Shown piece by piece: positions 54,638 to 63,967 of a DNA stretch of 64,000 bases (positions are counted from its first letter, which is position 1; each line of letters starts with the position of its first letter). The position numbers and the translations under genes are program-made. The notes beneath the pieces were generated by a model. That model was not told the origin of the DNA, ran no database searches, and saw only the letters and a program-made list of their open reading frames with translations. Source of the DNA: Clostridium_AD estertheticum_D (GTDB taxonomy: Bacteria > Bacillota > Clostridia > Clostridiales > Clostridiaceae). The DNA lies in NCBI RefSeq assembly GCF_018861295.1, contig NZ_JAHLDM010000011.1, positions 1 through 64,000 of the forward strand, in the 5' to 3' direction.

Positions 54638-57016
54638 TTATCTAAGCTCTGCACCAACTTTATTTTCTAAAGTTCTTAGTATTTTCTCGTGTACCTTGTT
54701 TACCTCATCGTCAGTTAATGTCTTATCTGCCCTTCTGTAGACTATAGCATAGGCTATACTTTTCTTACCCTCTGCTATCTGCTTACCCTTATATACATCA
54801 AATAACTTAACGCTTTCTAAAATATTGCCACCTTGCTTTATAATTACATCCTCAATGTCTTGAACTAAAACTTCCTCATCAACTAAAAGAGCAATATCTC
54901 TTGTAACAGCCGGAAATTTTGGAAGTGATTTATACTTATTATTTAAATCTGTATTTTTATATAATACATCCAAGTTTAATTCTGCGACAAAACATCTTGG
55001 TAACACATCATAGTTCTCTGAAACACTAGGATGAATTTCTCCAACTACGCCTACAAATTCTCTCTTCACATATAAATTTGATGTTTTTCCTGGATGATAA
55101 GTATGATTTTCACTTTCCCTTTTATATGACGCATTTTTTATTCCCAAATTATCCAATACATTTTCAACGACACCCTTCAAATCCAAATAATCAACATTTC
55201 CATACATTCCTATTGTTAATATATTTCTTTCCTCTGGAAGCTTATCTAAATCAGCGTCAGGTATATAAACCTTACCTATCTCAAACAACCTAACTTCTTC
55301 ATTATTTCTTGAATAATTTCTTGATAAAGAGTCCATCATAGATGCTATAGTTGTAGTTCTCATTATGCTATAATCTTCACCTAGTGGATTTTTTATAGTA
55401 ACCACTTTCCTTAATTCACTCTCTTCTGGTACTAAAAGCTTATCAAATATTTTAGGACTTACGAAAGAATAACTTATTGATTGATTAAGAGAACTTGCAG
55501 TTAAAGAAAGAACTACTCTATCTTCTAACTTTTGCTTCTCACTTTTCCCACTTTTTGAAGTTTCGCAATTAGGTAATGTAGATGGTATATTATCGTAACC
55601 ATATATTCTAGCTATTTCTTCTGCAATATCTTCTCTAATATTAATATCAGATCTATGGGTAGGCGACTGCACAATTAGAAAATTACCTATTATTTCAGTA
55701 GTAAGTTCTAATCTATCGAGATATGATTTCATATCATACTTAGATATATTTGTTCCAAGGAAAGTATTAATCCAATTTATATCCACTTCTAAAGTATGAG
55801 ATTTAATTATTTTTGGATATACATCTATGCACCCCTGCATTATTTCACCAGCACCTAATTCTTCTACTAAATGACACGCCCTATTAATTGCCATTTCAGC
55901 CATATTAGGATCTAAATCTTTTTCAAATTTTGAAGATGCATCAGTTCTTAACAATAATTTTTTCGATGCAAGTCTTATATTAACTCCATCAAAATTTGCG
56001 CCTTCAAATATTACGTTTGTGGTGTCTTCTTTAATTTCTGAATTAAGACCTCCCATTATACCTGCAAGTCCTATAGTTCTATCTCCATCTTTTATGGTTA
56101 ATATACTGTCATCTAACTCTCTTTCTTTTTCATCTAATGTTGTAAATTTTTCACCATTACTCGCTCTTTCAATAACTATGTTATTAGTAGTAATTTGCCT
56201 AGCGTCAAATGCATGCATAGGTTGACCAAGCTCAACCATAACAAAGTTTGTAATATCTACTATGTTATTAACAGGTCTGATTTCGGCTTCTATAAGTCTT
56301 TCTTGCATCCACTGTGGTGATGGCTCAATTTTTACATTTTTTATACCCTTTAACATATATCTTTTGCATAATTCATCCTTAACATCTACCTTATAGATAT
56401 CCTCTACATTCTCCCCTGCAGTAGCTTTGTAATCAAGAGCTGGCTTTCTATATTCTATGCCTAATGTTGCTGCCGTCTCTCTAGCTATTCCTATAATACT
56501 AAGACAATCTGCTCTATTAGAAGTTATCTCAAAATCTATTAGAGCGCTTTGAAGATTTAATACTTCTTTTATGTCTTTACCAAGTGGTGTATCCTTTGGT
56601 AGTATCATTAAACCCTCAACTGGTTCATCCACAGCTATTCCAAGTTCTTCCTCAGAGCAGAACATACCATTCGATAATATACCACGAAGTTTTCCTTTCT
56701 TTATTTTCGCTCCTCCATGTAGCGTTGATTGATGAAGTGCTACCGGTACAATATCATTTTCTTTCATATTAGTAGCTGCTGTAACAATTTGTGTTGGTGC
56801 ACTAAGTCCTATATCTACCTGACATACAACTAATTTATCAGCATCTGGATGACTCACAATTTCTATTATTTTTCCTGTAACAACATTTTGAATTTCAGCA
56901 CCCGAAATAATAACTTCCTCAACTTTTGAACCAGACAAAGTTAATTTGTCGCCGAGCTCCTGTGGTGAAATATTTATATCGACATAATCTTTAAGCCATT
57001 TAACTGGAACTTTCAT
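54638..57016 (-). CDS. pheT: Phenylalanyl-tRNA synthetase, beta subunit
   Basis: 792 residues from ATG 57016 (AGGAGG upstream; the ATG at 57034 overlaps no site). Domains: N-terminal tRNA-binding (about 40-150, VVTGKIIEIVSHPDADKLVV), B3/4, B5, catalytic-like core and a C-terminal FDX-ACB (KFPAVTRDIALLVDEEV). It forms the (alpha-beta)2 enzyme with PheS. The pheS gene ends 89 bases upstream on the same strand. Confidence 0.96.
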   Translation of the reverse strand: MKVPVKWLKDYVDINISPQELGDKLTLSGSKVEEVIISGAEIQNVVTGKIIEIVSHPDADKLVVCQVDIGLSAPTQIVTAATNMKENDIVPVALHQSTLHGGAKIKKGKLRGILSNGMFCSEEELGIAVDEPVEGLMILPKDTPLGKDIKEVLNLQSALIDFEITSNRADCLSIIGIARETAATLGIEYRKPALDYKATAGENVEDIYKVDVKDELCKRYMLKGIKNVKIEPSPQWMQERLIEAEIRPVNNIVDITNFVMVELGQPMHAFDARQITTNNIVIERASNGEKFTTLDEKERELDDSILTIKDGDRTIGLAGIMGGLNSEIKEDTTNVIFEGANFDGVNIRLASKKLLLRTDASSKFEKDLDPNMAEMAINRACHLVEELGAGEIMQGCIDVYPKIIKSHTLEVDINWINTFLGTNISKYDMKSYLDRLELTTEIIGNFLIVQSPTHRSDINIREDIAEEIARIYGYDNIPSTLPNCETSKSGKSEKQKLEDRVVLSLTASSLNQSISYSFVSPKIFDKLLVPEESELRKVVTIKNPLGEDYSIMRTTTIASMMDSLSRNYSRNNEEVRLFEIGKVYIPDADLDKLPEERNILTIGMYGNVDYLDLKGVVENVLDNLGIKNASYKRESENHTYHPGKTSNLYVKREFVGVVGEIHPSVSENYDVLPRCFVAELNLDVLYKNTDLNNKYKSLPKFPAVTRDIALLVDEEVLVQDIEDVIIKQGGNILESVKLFDVYKGKQIAEGKKSIAYAIVYRRADKTLTDDEVNKVHEKILRTLENKVGAELR

Positions 57017-57105
57017 AATATATCCTCCTAGCATCTGTGTTAGTACAAAACAAGTATTAATTGTTTCGCCCCTTGTAACTATATAATTACCAAATAATTA
57101 TTAAT

Positions 57106-58125
57106 TTAGAATTGTTTTAGAAATTTCATATCACTTTCATAAAGTGCGCGAATATCGTCTATTCCGTAATTAAGCATTGTAATTCTATCAAGCCCAAATC
57201 CAAAAGCAAAACCACTATAAACTTCTGGGTCAATTCCACAATTTCTTAAAACATCTGGATGAACCATTCCACAACCTAAAAGTTCTATCCAACCGCTTCC
57301 ACTACAAACCTTGCATCCTTTACCCTTGCACACAAAACAAGTAGCATCCATTTCAGCTGAAGGCTCTGTAAACGGAAAGTGATGTGGTCTAAACTTTGTT
57401 TCCATCTTATCTCCAAACATCTTTTGCGTAAATAATTCTAGCGTTCCCTTTAGATCCGCAAATGTAATTCCTTTATCTACTACTAATCCTTCAATTTGAT
57501 AAAAAATCGGTGAATGAGTAGCATCTGCTGCATCTGACCTGTAAACTTTACCTGGTGAAATCATTTTTATAGGTGGTTTCTGCAATTCCATAGTTCTTAT
57601 TTGTACTGGTGATGTTTGAGTTCTTAAAACCACACTATCATTTATATAAAAAGTATCTTGTTCACCTCTTGCAGGATGGTTTTTAGGTATATTTAATGCT
57701 TCAAAATTATAGTAATCTGTTTCTACCTCAGGACCCTCTTCTATTACAAATCCCATAGATAAAAATATGTCATTAATTTTTTCAAGTGTTAGCTCAAGTG
57801 GATGTCTTTTACCTATTGTTTGTTTTTTTCCTGGCATAGATATATCTATAACTTCACTTTTTAGCTTTAATTCGTTTTCTGTTCTCTTTAATTTGTCTGA
57901 GGCTTTAGTTATAATTGATTCAATATCCTCGCGAACTTGATTTGCTAGTTTCCCAATGACTGGTCTTTCTTCATTTGATAGCTTACCCATACCCCTTAAT
58001 ATTTGCGTAAGTTCACCCTTTTTCCCTAAATACTTAACTCTAACATTTTCTAATTCTGTTTTAATATCTGCTCCTTTTAATTCTTCTAAAACTGCAGCTT
58101 TTATCATTTCCAACTTTTCTTTCAT
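57106..58125 (-). CDS. pheS: Phenylalanyl-tRNA synthetase, alpha subunit
   Basis: 339 residues from ATG 58125 (GGGAG eight bases upstream; ATG 58143 lies too early). A coiled-coil N-terminus (about 1-85) precedes class II motifs: LRTQTSPVQIRTM, KVYRSDAADATHSPIFYQ, FRPHHFPFTEPSAE and FGFGLDRITMLNYGI. It charges tRNA-Phe with phenylalanine. It is preceded by a T-box leader. Confidence 0.97.
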   Translation of the reverse strand: MKEKLEMIKAAVLEELKGADIKTELENVRVKYLGKKGELTQILRGMGKLSNEERPVIGKLANQVREDIESIITKASDKLKRTENELKLKSEVIDISMPGKKQTIGKRHPLELTLEKINDIFLSMGFVIEEGPEVETDYYNFEALNIPKNHPARGEQDTFYINDSVVLRTQTSPVQIRTMELQKPPIKMISPGKVYRSDAADATHSPIFYQIEGLVVDKGITFADLKGTLELFTQKMFGDKMETKFRPHHFPFTEPSAEMDATCFVCKGKGCKVCSGSGWIELLGCGMVHPDVLRNCGIDPEVYSGFAFGFGLDRITMLNYGIDDIRALYESDMKFLKQF

Positions 58126-58175
58126 AATGAAAACTCCCTTCATATTTATGTAATATATTATATTTTTTTATAAAA

Positions 58176-58420
58176 CAAAAAAAACCATCCCCAATAAAGG
58201 GACGGAATATCCGCGTTACCACCCTAATTGACTAATAAATAGTCCTCTTAGATAAATTTATCGGTTCTACCCGCTAGCAGTTACTTTATTTCACTGTTAG
58301 AACTCCAGAGTGAACTTCAATATAAAAATTATTTTCGAAGCTCTCAATCTAAGGCTTCTTATCCCTGTAAACATTTTTATATTTACTATCTCTATCACAG
58401 TTTATTATTCTTCACTAATT
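58176..58420 (-). promoter_or_regulatory. T-box riboswitch upstream of pheS
   Basis: The conserved T-box AGGGTGGTAACGCGG lies at 58225-58211 (minus strand). The terminator follows: CCGTCCC-TTTA-TTGGGATGG (58205-58185) and eight T. Stem I lies between 58400 and ~58260; a TTC in GAAGTTCACT is a plausible specifier for Phe. Uncharged tRNA-Phe would favour the antiterminator and turn on pheST. Confidence 0.92.
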
Positions 58421-58481
58421 TATGAAAGTATACAAAACATTATAACCATAACTACATAAAATTTCAACTATGAATTTATAA

Positions 58482-59267
58482 CTATATAATATTTTTTTGT
58501 CTTACAACTTCATACATCATAATCGATGATGCTACTGCTGCATTTAATGATTCTGCACCACCAGGCATAGGAATTTTAATTTTCAAATCACATATCTCAT
58601 AAACTTCATCACTAATTCCATTTCCTTCATTTCCAACTGATATGATAATTTTACCTTTTAAATCTATGTCATAAAAATTTTTATCAGTAGCGAGTGAACT
58701 AGTTACTAGTTTAAATCCATTCTTTTTAAGTTTTTTAACTAGTGATAAATCATTATCATAAATAATAGGTATTTTAAAAATAGAACCCATTGTAGCCCTT
58801 AATGTTTTCTCATTATAAATATCCACAGTTCCCTTAGTAAGTATAACTCCAAGGGCCCCTGCAGCATGGGCAGTTCTAATTATAGTTCCCATATTTCCTG
58901 GATCTTGAATCCTATCCGCTAACATATAAAATCCATTGTCATATTTGATTTCTACAGGTTTATTTCTAACCGATGCAATAATCCCTTGTGGATTATCTGT
59001 ATCGCAAATATTTTTAAATAAACTATCACTAACACCATAAACTTTAGTATTTACCTGTAGCTTATTTTTCATACTGGAGTTCTCAAATTTAGCCTCGCCT
59101 CTAGCACTTATAAATATATGTACCACTTCAAATTCTGAATCCAAAGCTTCTTCTACAAATCTAAAACCCTCGACTAAAAACATATTGCTACTTACCCTAT
59201 ATCTTTTTTCCTTTAATTTTCTAATATCTTTAATCAACAAATTATCCTTACTCTGAATATATTCCAA
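58482..59267 (-). CDS. TrmH/SpoU-family RNA 2'-O-methyltransferase
   Basis: 261 residues. An N-terminal substrate-binding domain (about 1-100, MEYIQSKDNLLIKDIRKLKE) precedes the knotted methyltransferase with the SpoU motifs NMGTIIRTAHAAGA, ISVGNEGNGISDEV and IPMPGGAESLNAAVA. It methylates a ribose in rRNA (or tRNA); the exact target is unknown. ktrA follows upstream on the same strand by 12 bases, which may be coincidental. Confidence 0.9.
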   Translation of the reverse strand: MEYIQSKDNLLIKDIRKLKEKRYRVSSNMFLVEGFRFVEEALDSEFEVVHIFISARGEAKFENSSMKNKLQVNTKVYGVSDSLFKNICDTDNPQGIIASVRNKPVEIKYDNGFYMLADRIQDPGNMGTIIRTAHAAGALGVILTKGTVDIYNEKTLRATMGSIFKIPIIYDNDLSLVKKLKKNGFKLVTSSLATDKNFYDIDLKGKIIISVGNEGNGISDEVYEICDLKIKIPMPGGAESLNAAVASSIMMYEVVRQKNII

Positions 59268-59279
59268 ACGAAGTACTCC

Positions 59280-59939
59280 TTATTTAACTAAATTTTCTAA
59301 AGCATTTAATTCTTCAATGCTACCTATAGCCACAATAATATCTCCGGGTTCAATAATATTATTGGCCGATAGAGAAACATCAACATCATTATTTCTTTTT
59401 ATAGCCATTACATTTATTCCATATTTAGCTCTTATATTTAATTCTCTAAGTGTCTTGTTATGCCATTCTATCGGACTCACAACTTCAGCAATACTATAAT
59501 CAGGCGATAATTCTATATAATCTAATATATTTGATGACACTAAATTATGAGCAACACGTTCACCCATATCTCGCTCTGGGAAAACAACTCTATCTGCACC
59601 TATCTTATACAAGACTTTAGCATGTAATGCATTTGTTGCCTTTGTAATTACATATTTCACTCCCAATTCTTTAGCTAATACTGTTGCTAAAATACTAGAT
59701 TGAATATTATCACCTATACCAATAACTGCACAATCAAAATTACGAATGCCAAGTGCTCTCAAACTATTTTCATCATTTGCATCAACTTGAACCGAATGAG
59801 TAACTGAATCTGAAATGCTTTGAACTACCTCCTCATCAGAATCAACTGCTAAAACATCGTTTCCCAAAGCATATAATGTTTCAGCAACTGATGTTCCAAA
59901 TCTTCCAAGTCCTATAACAATAAACTGTTTTTTATTCAT
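59280..59939 (-). CDS. ktrA: KtrA, potassium-uptake regulatory subunit
   Basis: 219 residues from ATG 59939; a GTG at 59948 overlaps the ribosome site GGGGTGG. RCK_N with IVIGLGRFGTSVAETL (nucleotide binding) and RCK_C (about 135-219, DYSIAEVVSPIEWHNKTL). It gates KtrB in response to nucleotides, and in many Firmicutes RCK_C binds c-di-AMP. It follows ktrB by about 11 bases in one operon. Confidence 0.94.
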   Translation of the reverse strand: MNKKQFIVIGLGRFGTSVAETLYALGNDVLAVDSDEEVVQSISDSVTHSVQVDANDENSLRALGIRNFDCAVIGIGDNIQSSILATVLAKELGVKYVITKATNALHAKVLYKIGADRVVFPERDMGERVAHNLVSSNILDYIELSPDYSIAEVVSPIEWHNKTLRELNIRAKYGINVMAIKRNNDVDVSLSANNIIEPGDIIVAIGSIEELNALENLVK

Positions 59940-59950
59940 TACTTCCACCC

Positions 59951-61324
59951 CTATCCAATTAAAATTTTACCTTCCGGATATTTTATAGTTCCAGATTTAC
60001 CGCTTCTTCTTTTAGCTAATGCGAGCATTATAGTAAGCGGTCCCACTCTTCCAGCATACATGGTAAGCGTTATTATTATCTTCCCGACTATTGTTAGTTT
60101 TGTAGTTAATCCCAAGGTTAATCCAACTGTAGCAAATGCCGAAGTGGCCTCATATAAAAAATATTCAAAAGGAATATTGGATGGCTCCGTAATTGATAAT
60201 ACCATTGTAACTGCTATTACAATTCCCAGGCCAAGAACAGTTATTACTAAGGATTTGTACACAACTTCTTTATTTATACGTCTCTTAAATATTTCAGTAT
60301 CTTCACGTCCACGAACTACAGATACCACCGTCATAAAAAGCACAATTGCAGTAGTCGTCTTTATTCCACCAGCCGTTGAACCAGGAGACCCACCGATAAA
60401 CATTAAAATTATCGTTAGAAAATTTCCTGCGCTAGTCATCTTATCTAATGGAATAGAATTAAACCCAGCTGTTCTAGGTGATACTGATGCAAATATTGAA
60501 GATAAAATTTTCCCCTTCACAGACATTCCTTTCATAGTGCTCGGATTATTCATTTCAAAAATGAACATGAGAATTGCACCTAAGACGATTAGTACTATTG
60601 TTGAATAAATAACTACTTTAGAATGCAGTGATAACCTTTTGTTTCCCTTAGAATTATAAATTTCTACCCAAACATAAAAACCTAATCCCCCTACTGCAAT
60701 TAATGCTGAAATTGTAAGTATTACTACAGAATTATTAGCATAAGCAGTAACACTTTTAAAATTTCCCATCAAATCAAACCCAGCATTGCAAAATGCAGAA
60801 ACCGCATGAAATACACTATAATAAATCCCTTTTGCAATTCCAAATTCAGGAATAAATTGTGTTGCAAATAATACTGCCCCTACTCCTTCAACTGAGAATG
60901 TAAATATCAATACATATTTGATCATTTTTACTAACCCCTGCAATGAATTTACATTCATTGCTTCCTGCATTACTAGCCTTTCCTTTAATGTTATTCTTCT
61001 TCCAAAAAAGAAAAAAACTAAAGTTGCAACCGACATAAATCCAAGCCCGCCCGTTTCTATTAAGAGCATTATTACAGTTTTTCCAAAATAAGTCCAATAT
61101 GTTCCCGTATCTAGAGTTACAAGACCTGTAACACACACAGCAGATGTAGAAGTAAATATACAATCTATAAACGGTGTAATTTCACCACTTTGAGACGATA
61201 TTGGTAAGCTAAGTAGTATTGCACCTACAAGTATTACTATAGCAAAACCTAATGCAAGTATCTGAACTGGAGTATATTTCTTTTTCTTATTAAGAGCTTT
61301 TAAATCTAATTCCAAATTAGCCAC
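59951..61324 (-). CDS. ktrB: KtrB, potassium-uptake channel subunit
   Basis: 457 residues with eight or more membrane helices. The four pore signatures are SAVCVTGL, SAFCNAGFDL, GSPGSTAGGIKTT and SAFATVGLTLGL. Member of the TrkH/KtrB potassium-transporter superfamily. GTG at 61324 overlaps GAGGTG; a TTG at 61315 (AAT-TTG-GAA) is the better placed start and would give a protein starting MELDLKALN. The promoter is listed separately. Confidence 0.94.
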   Translation of the reverse strand: MANLELDLKALNKKKKYTPVQILALGFAIVILVGAILLSLPISSQSGEITPFIDCIFTSTSAVCVTGLVTLDTGTYWTYFGKTVIMLLIETGGLGFMSVATLVFFFFGRRITLKERLVMQEAMNVNSLQGLVKMIKYVLIFTFSVEGVGAVLFATQFIPEFGIAKGIYYSVFHAVSAFCNAGFDLMGNFKSVTAYANNSVVILTISALIAVGGLGFYVWVEIYNSKGNKRLSLHSKVVIYSTIVLIVLGAILMFIFEMNNPSTMKGMSVKGKILSSIFASVSPRTAGFNSIPLDKMTSAGNFLTIILMFIGGSPGSTAGGIKTTTAIVLFMTVVSVVRGREDTEIFKRRINKEVVYKSLVITVLGLGIVIAVTMVLSITEPSNIPFEYFLYEATSAFATVGLTLGLTTKLTIVGKIIITLTMYAGRVGPLTIMLALAKRRSGKSGTIKYPEGKILIG

Positions 61325-61377
61325 CTCTACACCTTTAATTATTCAAAAATAGTATTTTTTATAATTACATTTCATTA

Positions 61378-61405
61378 ATTATAGCACTTAACATATTTTT
61401 GTCAA
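61378..61405 (-). promoter_or_regulatory. Promoter of ktrBA
   Basis: On the minus strand TTGACA (61405-61400), a 16-base spacer, and TATAAT (61383-61378), both perfect matches to the sigma-A consensus, about 55 bases upstream of the coding start. Confidence 0.85.
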
Positions 61406-61418
61406 AATACAATAAAAA

Positions 61419-61442
61419 ATGCAGCCATAAGGCTACATTTTC
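61419..61442 (-). terminator. Terminator of infC operon
   Basis: On the minus strand AAAATGTAGCC-TTAT-GGCTGCATTTT, followed by T, just downstream of rplT and before the ktr promoter. Confidence 0.85.
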
Positions 61443-61454
61443 AGATAAATAATT

Positions 61455-61814
61455 TTAAAGTTTTAATTGTTTTTTTGCAACTTCTACTAATTCAGCAAAA
61501 GCTTTTGGATCATTTATAGCAATTTCAGAAAGCATTTTTCTGTTAATATCTATGCCTGCAAGTTTCATACCATTCATAAATCTTGAATATGAAAGATCGC
61601 TTAATCTTGTAGCAGCATTTATTCTAGCTATCCAAAGTGTTCTAAAATCTCTTTTCTTTCTCTTTCTACCTATATATCCGTTTCTTAAACCTCTCATTAC
61701 TGCTTCATTTGCTGTTTTAAATAACTTACTTCTTCCACCGTAGTAGCCTTTAGCGAGTTTTAATACTTTCTTATGGTTTTTACGAGAGTTAACTGCTCGT
61801 TTAATTCTTGCCAT
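61455..61814 (-). CDS. rplT: 50S ribosomal protein L20
   Basis: 119 residues, full length, very basic N-terminus (MARIKRAVNSRKNHKKVLKL, then RKRKKRDFRTLWIARINAA). It binds 23S rRNA early in assembly and, by family, represses its own operon. It is the last gene of infC-rpmI-rplT. Confidence 0.98.
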   Translation of the reverse strand: MARIKRAVNSRKNHKKVLKLAKGYYGGRSKLFKTANEAVMRGLRNGYIGRKRKKRDFRTLWIARINAATRLSDLSYSRFMNGMKLAGIDINRKMLSEIAINDPKAFAELVEVAKKQLKL

Positions 61815-61840
61815 TTAATATACCTCCTAATCACCATTTT

Positions 61841-62038
61841 TTATAAGTATGGTAATAATTTTCTCATGTTTTTTATTTGAGTTGTTGAAACATATGCTGT
61901 TTTTCTAAGATTTCTTTTTCTTTTAGGACTCTTTTTTGTTAATATATGACTTGTAAAAGCCTTTGCTCTTTTTAATTTTCCTGACCCTGTCTTCTTAAAT
62001 CTTTTTGCTGCGCCTCTATGTGTTTTCATTTTAGGCAT
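61841..62038 (-). CDS. rpmI: 50S ribosomal protein L35
   Basis: 65 residues, full length, MPKMKTHRGAAKRFKKTGSG and the ending MRKLLPYL are typical. It lies between infC and rplT. Confidence 0.98.
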   Translation of the reverse strand: MPKMKTHRGAAKRFKKTGSGKLKRAKAFTSHILTKKSPKRKRNLRKTAYVSTTQIKNMRKLLPYL

Positions 62039-62057
62039 GTAAAATTCCTCCTCTCGG

Positions 62058-62579
62058 TTATGCTTTTTTGGGAGCTAAAATCATTATCATATTTCTTCCC
62101 TCTTGTCTCGCTGGTTTTTCAACAATATAAACATCACCGATTTTTTCTACAAAAGATCTTAATATCTTATGCCCCGCTTTTGAATTTTCAATTTCTCTTC
62201 CTCTAAATCTTACAGTTATCTTTACTTTGTCTTCATCTAATAAGAACTTTTTAGCATTGCTAGCCTTAATAGAAATATCATGGTCTTGTATTGTTGCACT
62301 CAATCGTATTTCTTTAAGAGTTACAACCTTTTGTTTCTTTTTAGCTTCTTTTTCTTTCTTTTGTTTTTCATATTCAAATTTACCAATATCCATTATTCTG
62401 CATACTGGTGGTTTTGCAGTTGGTGATATCATAACAAGGTCTAAGTCACTATCTTCTGCAAGCTTTATTGCATCTTTAGTGTCCAAAATACCAAGTGCAG
62501 AACCATCTGCTGCAATAACTCTTATTTCTTTATCTCTTATTTCTTCATTCATCATAAAATTTTTGTTTTTACTAATAAT
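62058..62579 (-). CDS. infC: Translation initiation factor IF-3, ATT start
   Basis: 173 residues. The N-domain (NEEIRDKEIRVIAADGSALG) and C-domain (KKQKVVTLKEIRLSATIQDHD, VRFRGREI) are typical; IF-3 binds 30S and checks the start codon. The only in-frame GTG (62585) lies inside the AGGAGGTG site, so the start is the ATT at 62579, giving MISKNKNF, close to B. subtilis IF-3 (MISKD). An ATT start is the classical self-regulated state of infC. Confidence 0.93.
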   Translation of the reverse strand: MISKNKNFMMNEEIRDKEIRVIAADGSALGILDTKDAIKLAEDSDLDLVMISPTAKPPVCRIMDIGKFEYEKQKKEKEAKKKQKVVTLKEIRLSATIQDHDISIKASNAKKFLLDEDKVKITVRFRGREIENSKAGHKILRSFVEKIGDVYIVEKPARQEGRNMIMILAPKKA

Positions 62580-62633
62580 TTTCACCTCCTAGGTGTACTT
62601 GCTTAAATTTTTTATATTATTCAATAATAAAAA

Positions 62634-62740
62634 GGACGGCATAAATGCCGTCCTTAATAGTAACAATTTAAATTACTAATCAACCTAACTAGCTATGCTG
62701 TAAGGTGAGAGACGGCTGTCTCTTCTTGTTAAAATAATTC
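62634..62740 (-). promoter_or_regulatory. L20-type leader of the infC operon with attenuator
   Basis: On the minus strand a GAGAC-AGCC-GTCTC hairpin (about 62715) is followed by a region rich in TAGTTAGG and a terminator GGACGGCAT-TT-ATGCCGTCC (62653-62634) with TTTTTATT. This is the L20 leader arrangement in Firmicutes, where L20 binding favours termination. Sequence similarity to the known consensus was judged by eye. Confidence 0.8.
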
Positions 62741-62918
62741 TATTATATAAAATATTATTTCAAAATATTTATTTATATTTCATTCACAACAATTTATACT
62801 ATACTATAATATTGTTTAATTGTCAACTATAATTTATCCATTATTTAATTGTTTATACTGATATGGTTTAATTGTTTCACACATATACAACCTTTTTTGC
62901 TATAATATCATAATTACC
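62741..62918. other. AT-rich intergenic region
   Basis: About 180 bases with no gene. The promoter of the infC operon is expected in it. I see no other structure. Confidence 0.4.
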
Positions 62919-63818
62919 TCATACTAACACTCCATTTTTAATCTTCTCACATTCAATACACGTATCACAATAATAAACTTTATCTGTAAAAACCTTGCTT
63001 ATCGTTTCAATTAACTCCTTATTTTTACAATGCTGGACGCAGTGTATAATCACTTTCTTAGGAGCACTAGATATCATAGTGCTAATTATAAGTTCTTCTT
63101 GGTTTTCTATTGAATCAAATTTAACATCCGGTAACTCATCCATCATACTTTCCACTAAATCATTGCCTTCTTTATCTCTTAAATAATAATTGCCATCTTT
63201 TTCAATTAGAATATTAACTTCATCTACCTTACTCTCCTGAATATCAACGAAGTATTTAAGAAGTTTTATAAACTCATTATATTCTTTTTCTACCATATAT
63301 TCTTCTACAATTTTATCAACTATACTCTCTAGGTCCGCATTTAGTTCTTTTGACCTGAATGTTAAAAATCCACTTATATTAATTTCATTATTTTCTTCTA
63401 TACATTTTGTTATTTTATCAATGATAACATTTTTTCTATTTATACAATATACCATATTAGGACCAGATATTTCCCCCTCATTAAACAATGCTTTTTGTAT
63501 CCTAGGTTTAACTTGTTTTATTTCATCATATTGTAGAAAAAAATATGTTTCAGTAAGGAAATCATTTATTCCTTTTTTACAAAACTCGGTTGTTACTATT
63601 TTATATAACATATTTGCAACATTCAAATTAAATGCTTTGATGTTACTATAACTTATATTGTCATCACTACAAAAGAACTTAATAAAATGCATATCTTCTA
63701 CTATGCTTTCAGATACACCTAAAATTGTTTTTTTATACTCAAAACATTTTTTTATCACATTTATCTCGTCAATAATGTATTCCATACTCCTATTATATAC
63801 AACGGTTAATAAAAGCAT
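62919..63818 (-). CDS. ytxC: YtxC-like sporulation protein
   Basis: 299 residues from ATG 63818, with GGGAG eight bases upstream; an earlier ATG (63905) lacks one. Mixed alpha-helical protein without membrane segment (for example YNRSMEYIIDEINVIKKCFE, then NISGFLTFRSKELNADLESI). C-terminal Cys (YYCDTCIECEKIK) form a possible metal or disulfide site. The resemblance and position beside infC match YtxC, a putative sporulation protein. Its activity is unknown. Confidence 0.78.
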   Translation of the reverse strand: MLLLTVVYNRSMEYIIDEINVIKKCFEYKKTILGVSESIVEDMHFIKFFCSDDNISYSNIKAFNLNVANMLYKIVTTEFCKKGINDFLTETYFFLQYDEIKQVKPRIQKALFNEGEISGPNMVYCINRKNVIIDKITKCIEENNEINISGFLTFRSKELNADLESIVDKIVEEYMVEKEYNEFIKLLKYFVDIQESKVDEVNILIEKDGNYYLRDKEGNDLVESMMDELPDVKFDSIENQEELIISTMISSAPKKVIIHCVQHCKNKELIETISKVFTDKVYYCDTCIECEKIKNGVLV

Positions 63819-63967
63819 TTCGCACACTCCCTTCTTATTACGGTAGTATGTGTGTAATATTAATGTATATGCAAAATAAATTAAACAATTATCGACATAT
63901 TGCAATTCATAATAACTTTGTGTTATAAAATAAATATAATAAAATATATATTAAATAGGAGTTCATA

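Noticed and set aside
60060..60608. 182-residue plus-strand frame inside ktrB
   Set aside because: It is the mirror frame of a conserved membrane protein with no ribosome site; likewise most other frames opposite genes (for example 16348-16770, 18580-18873, 41868-42251).
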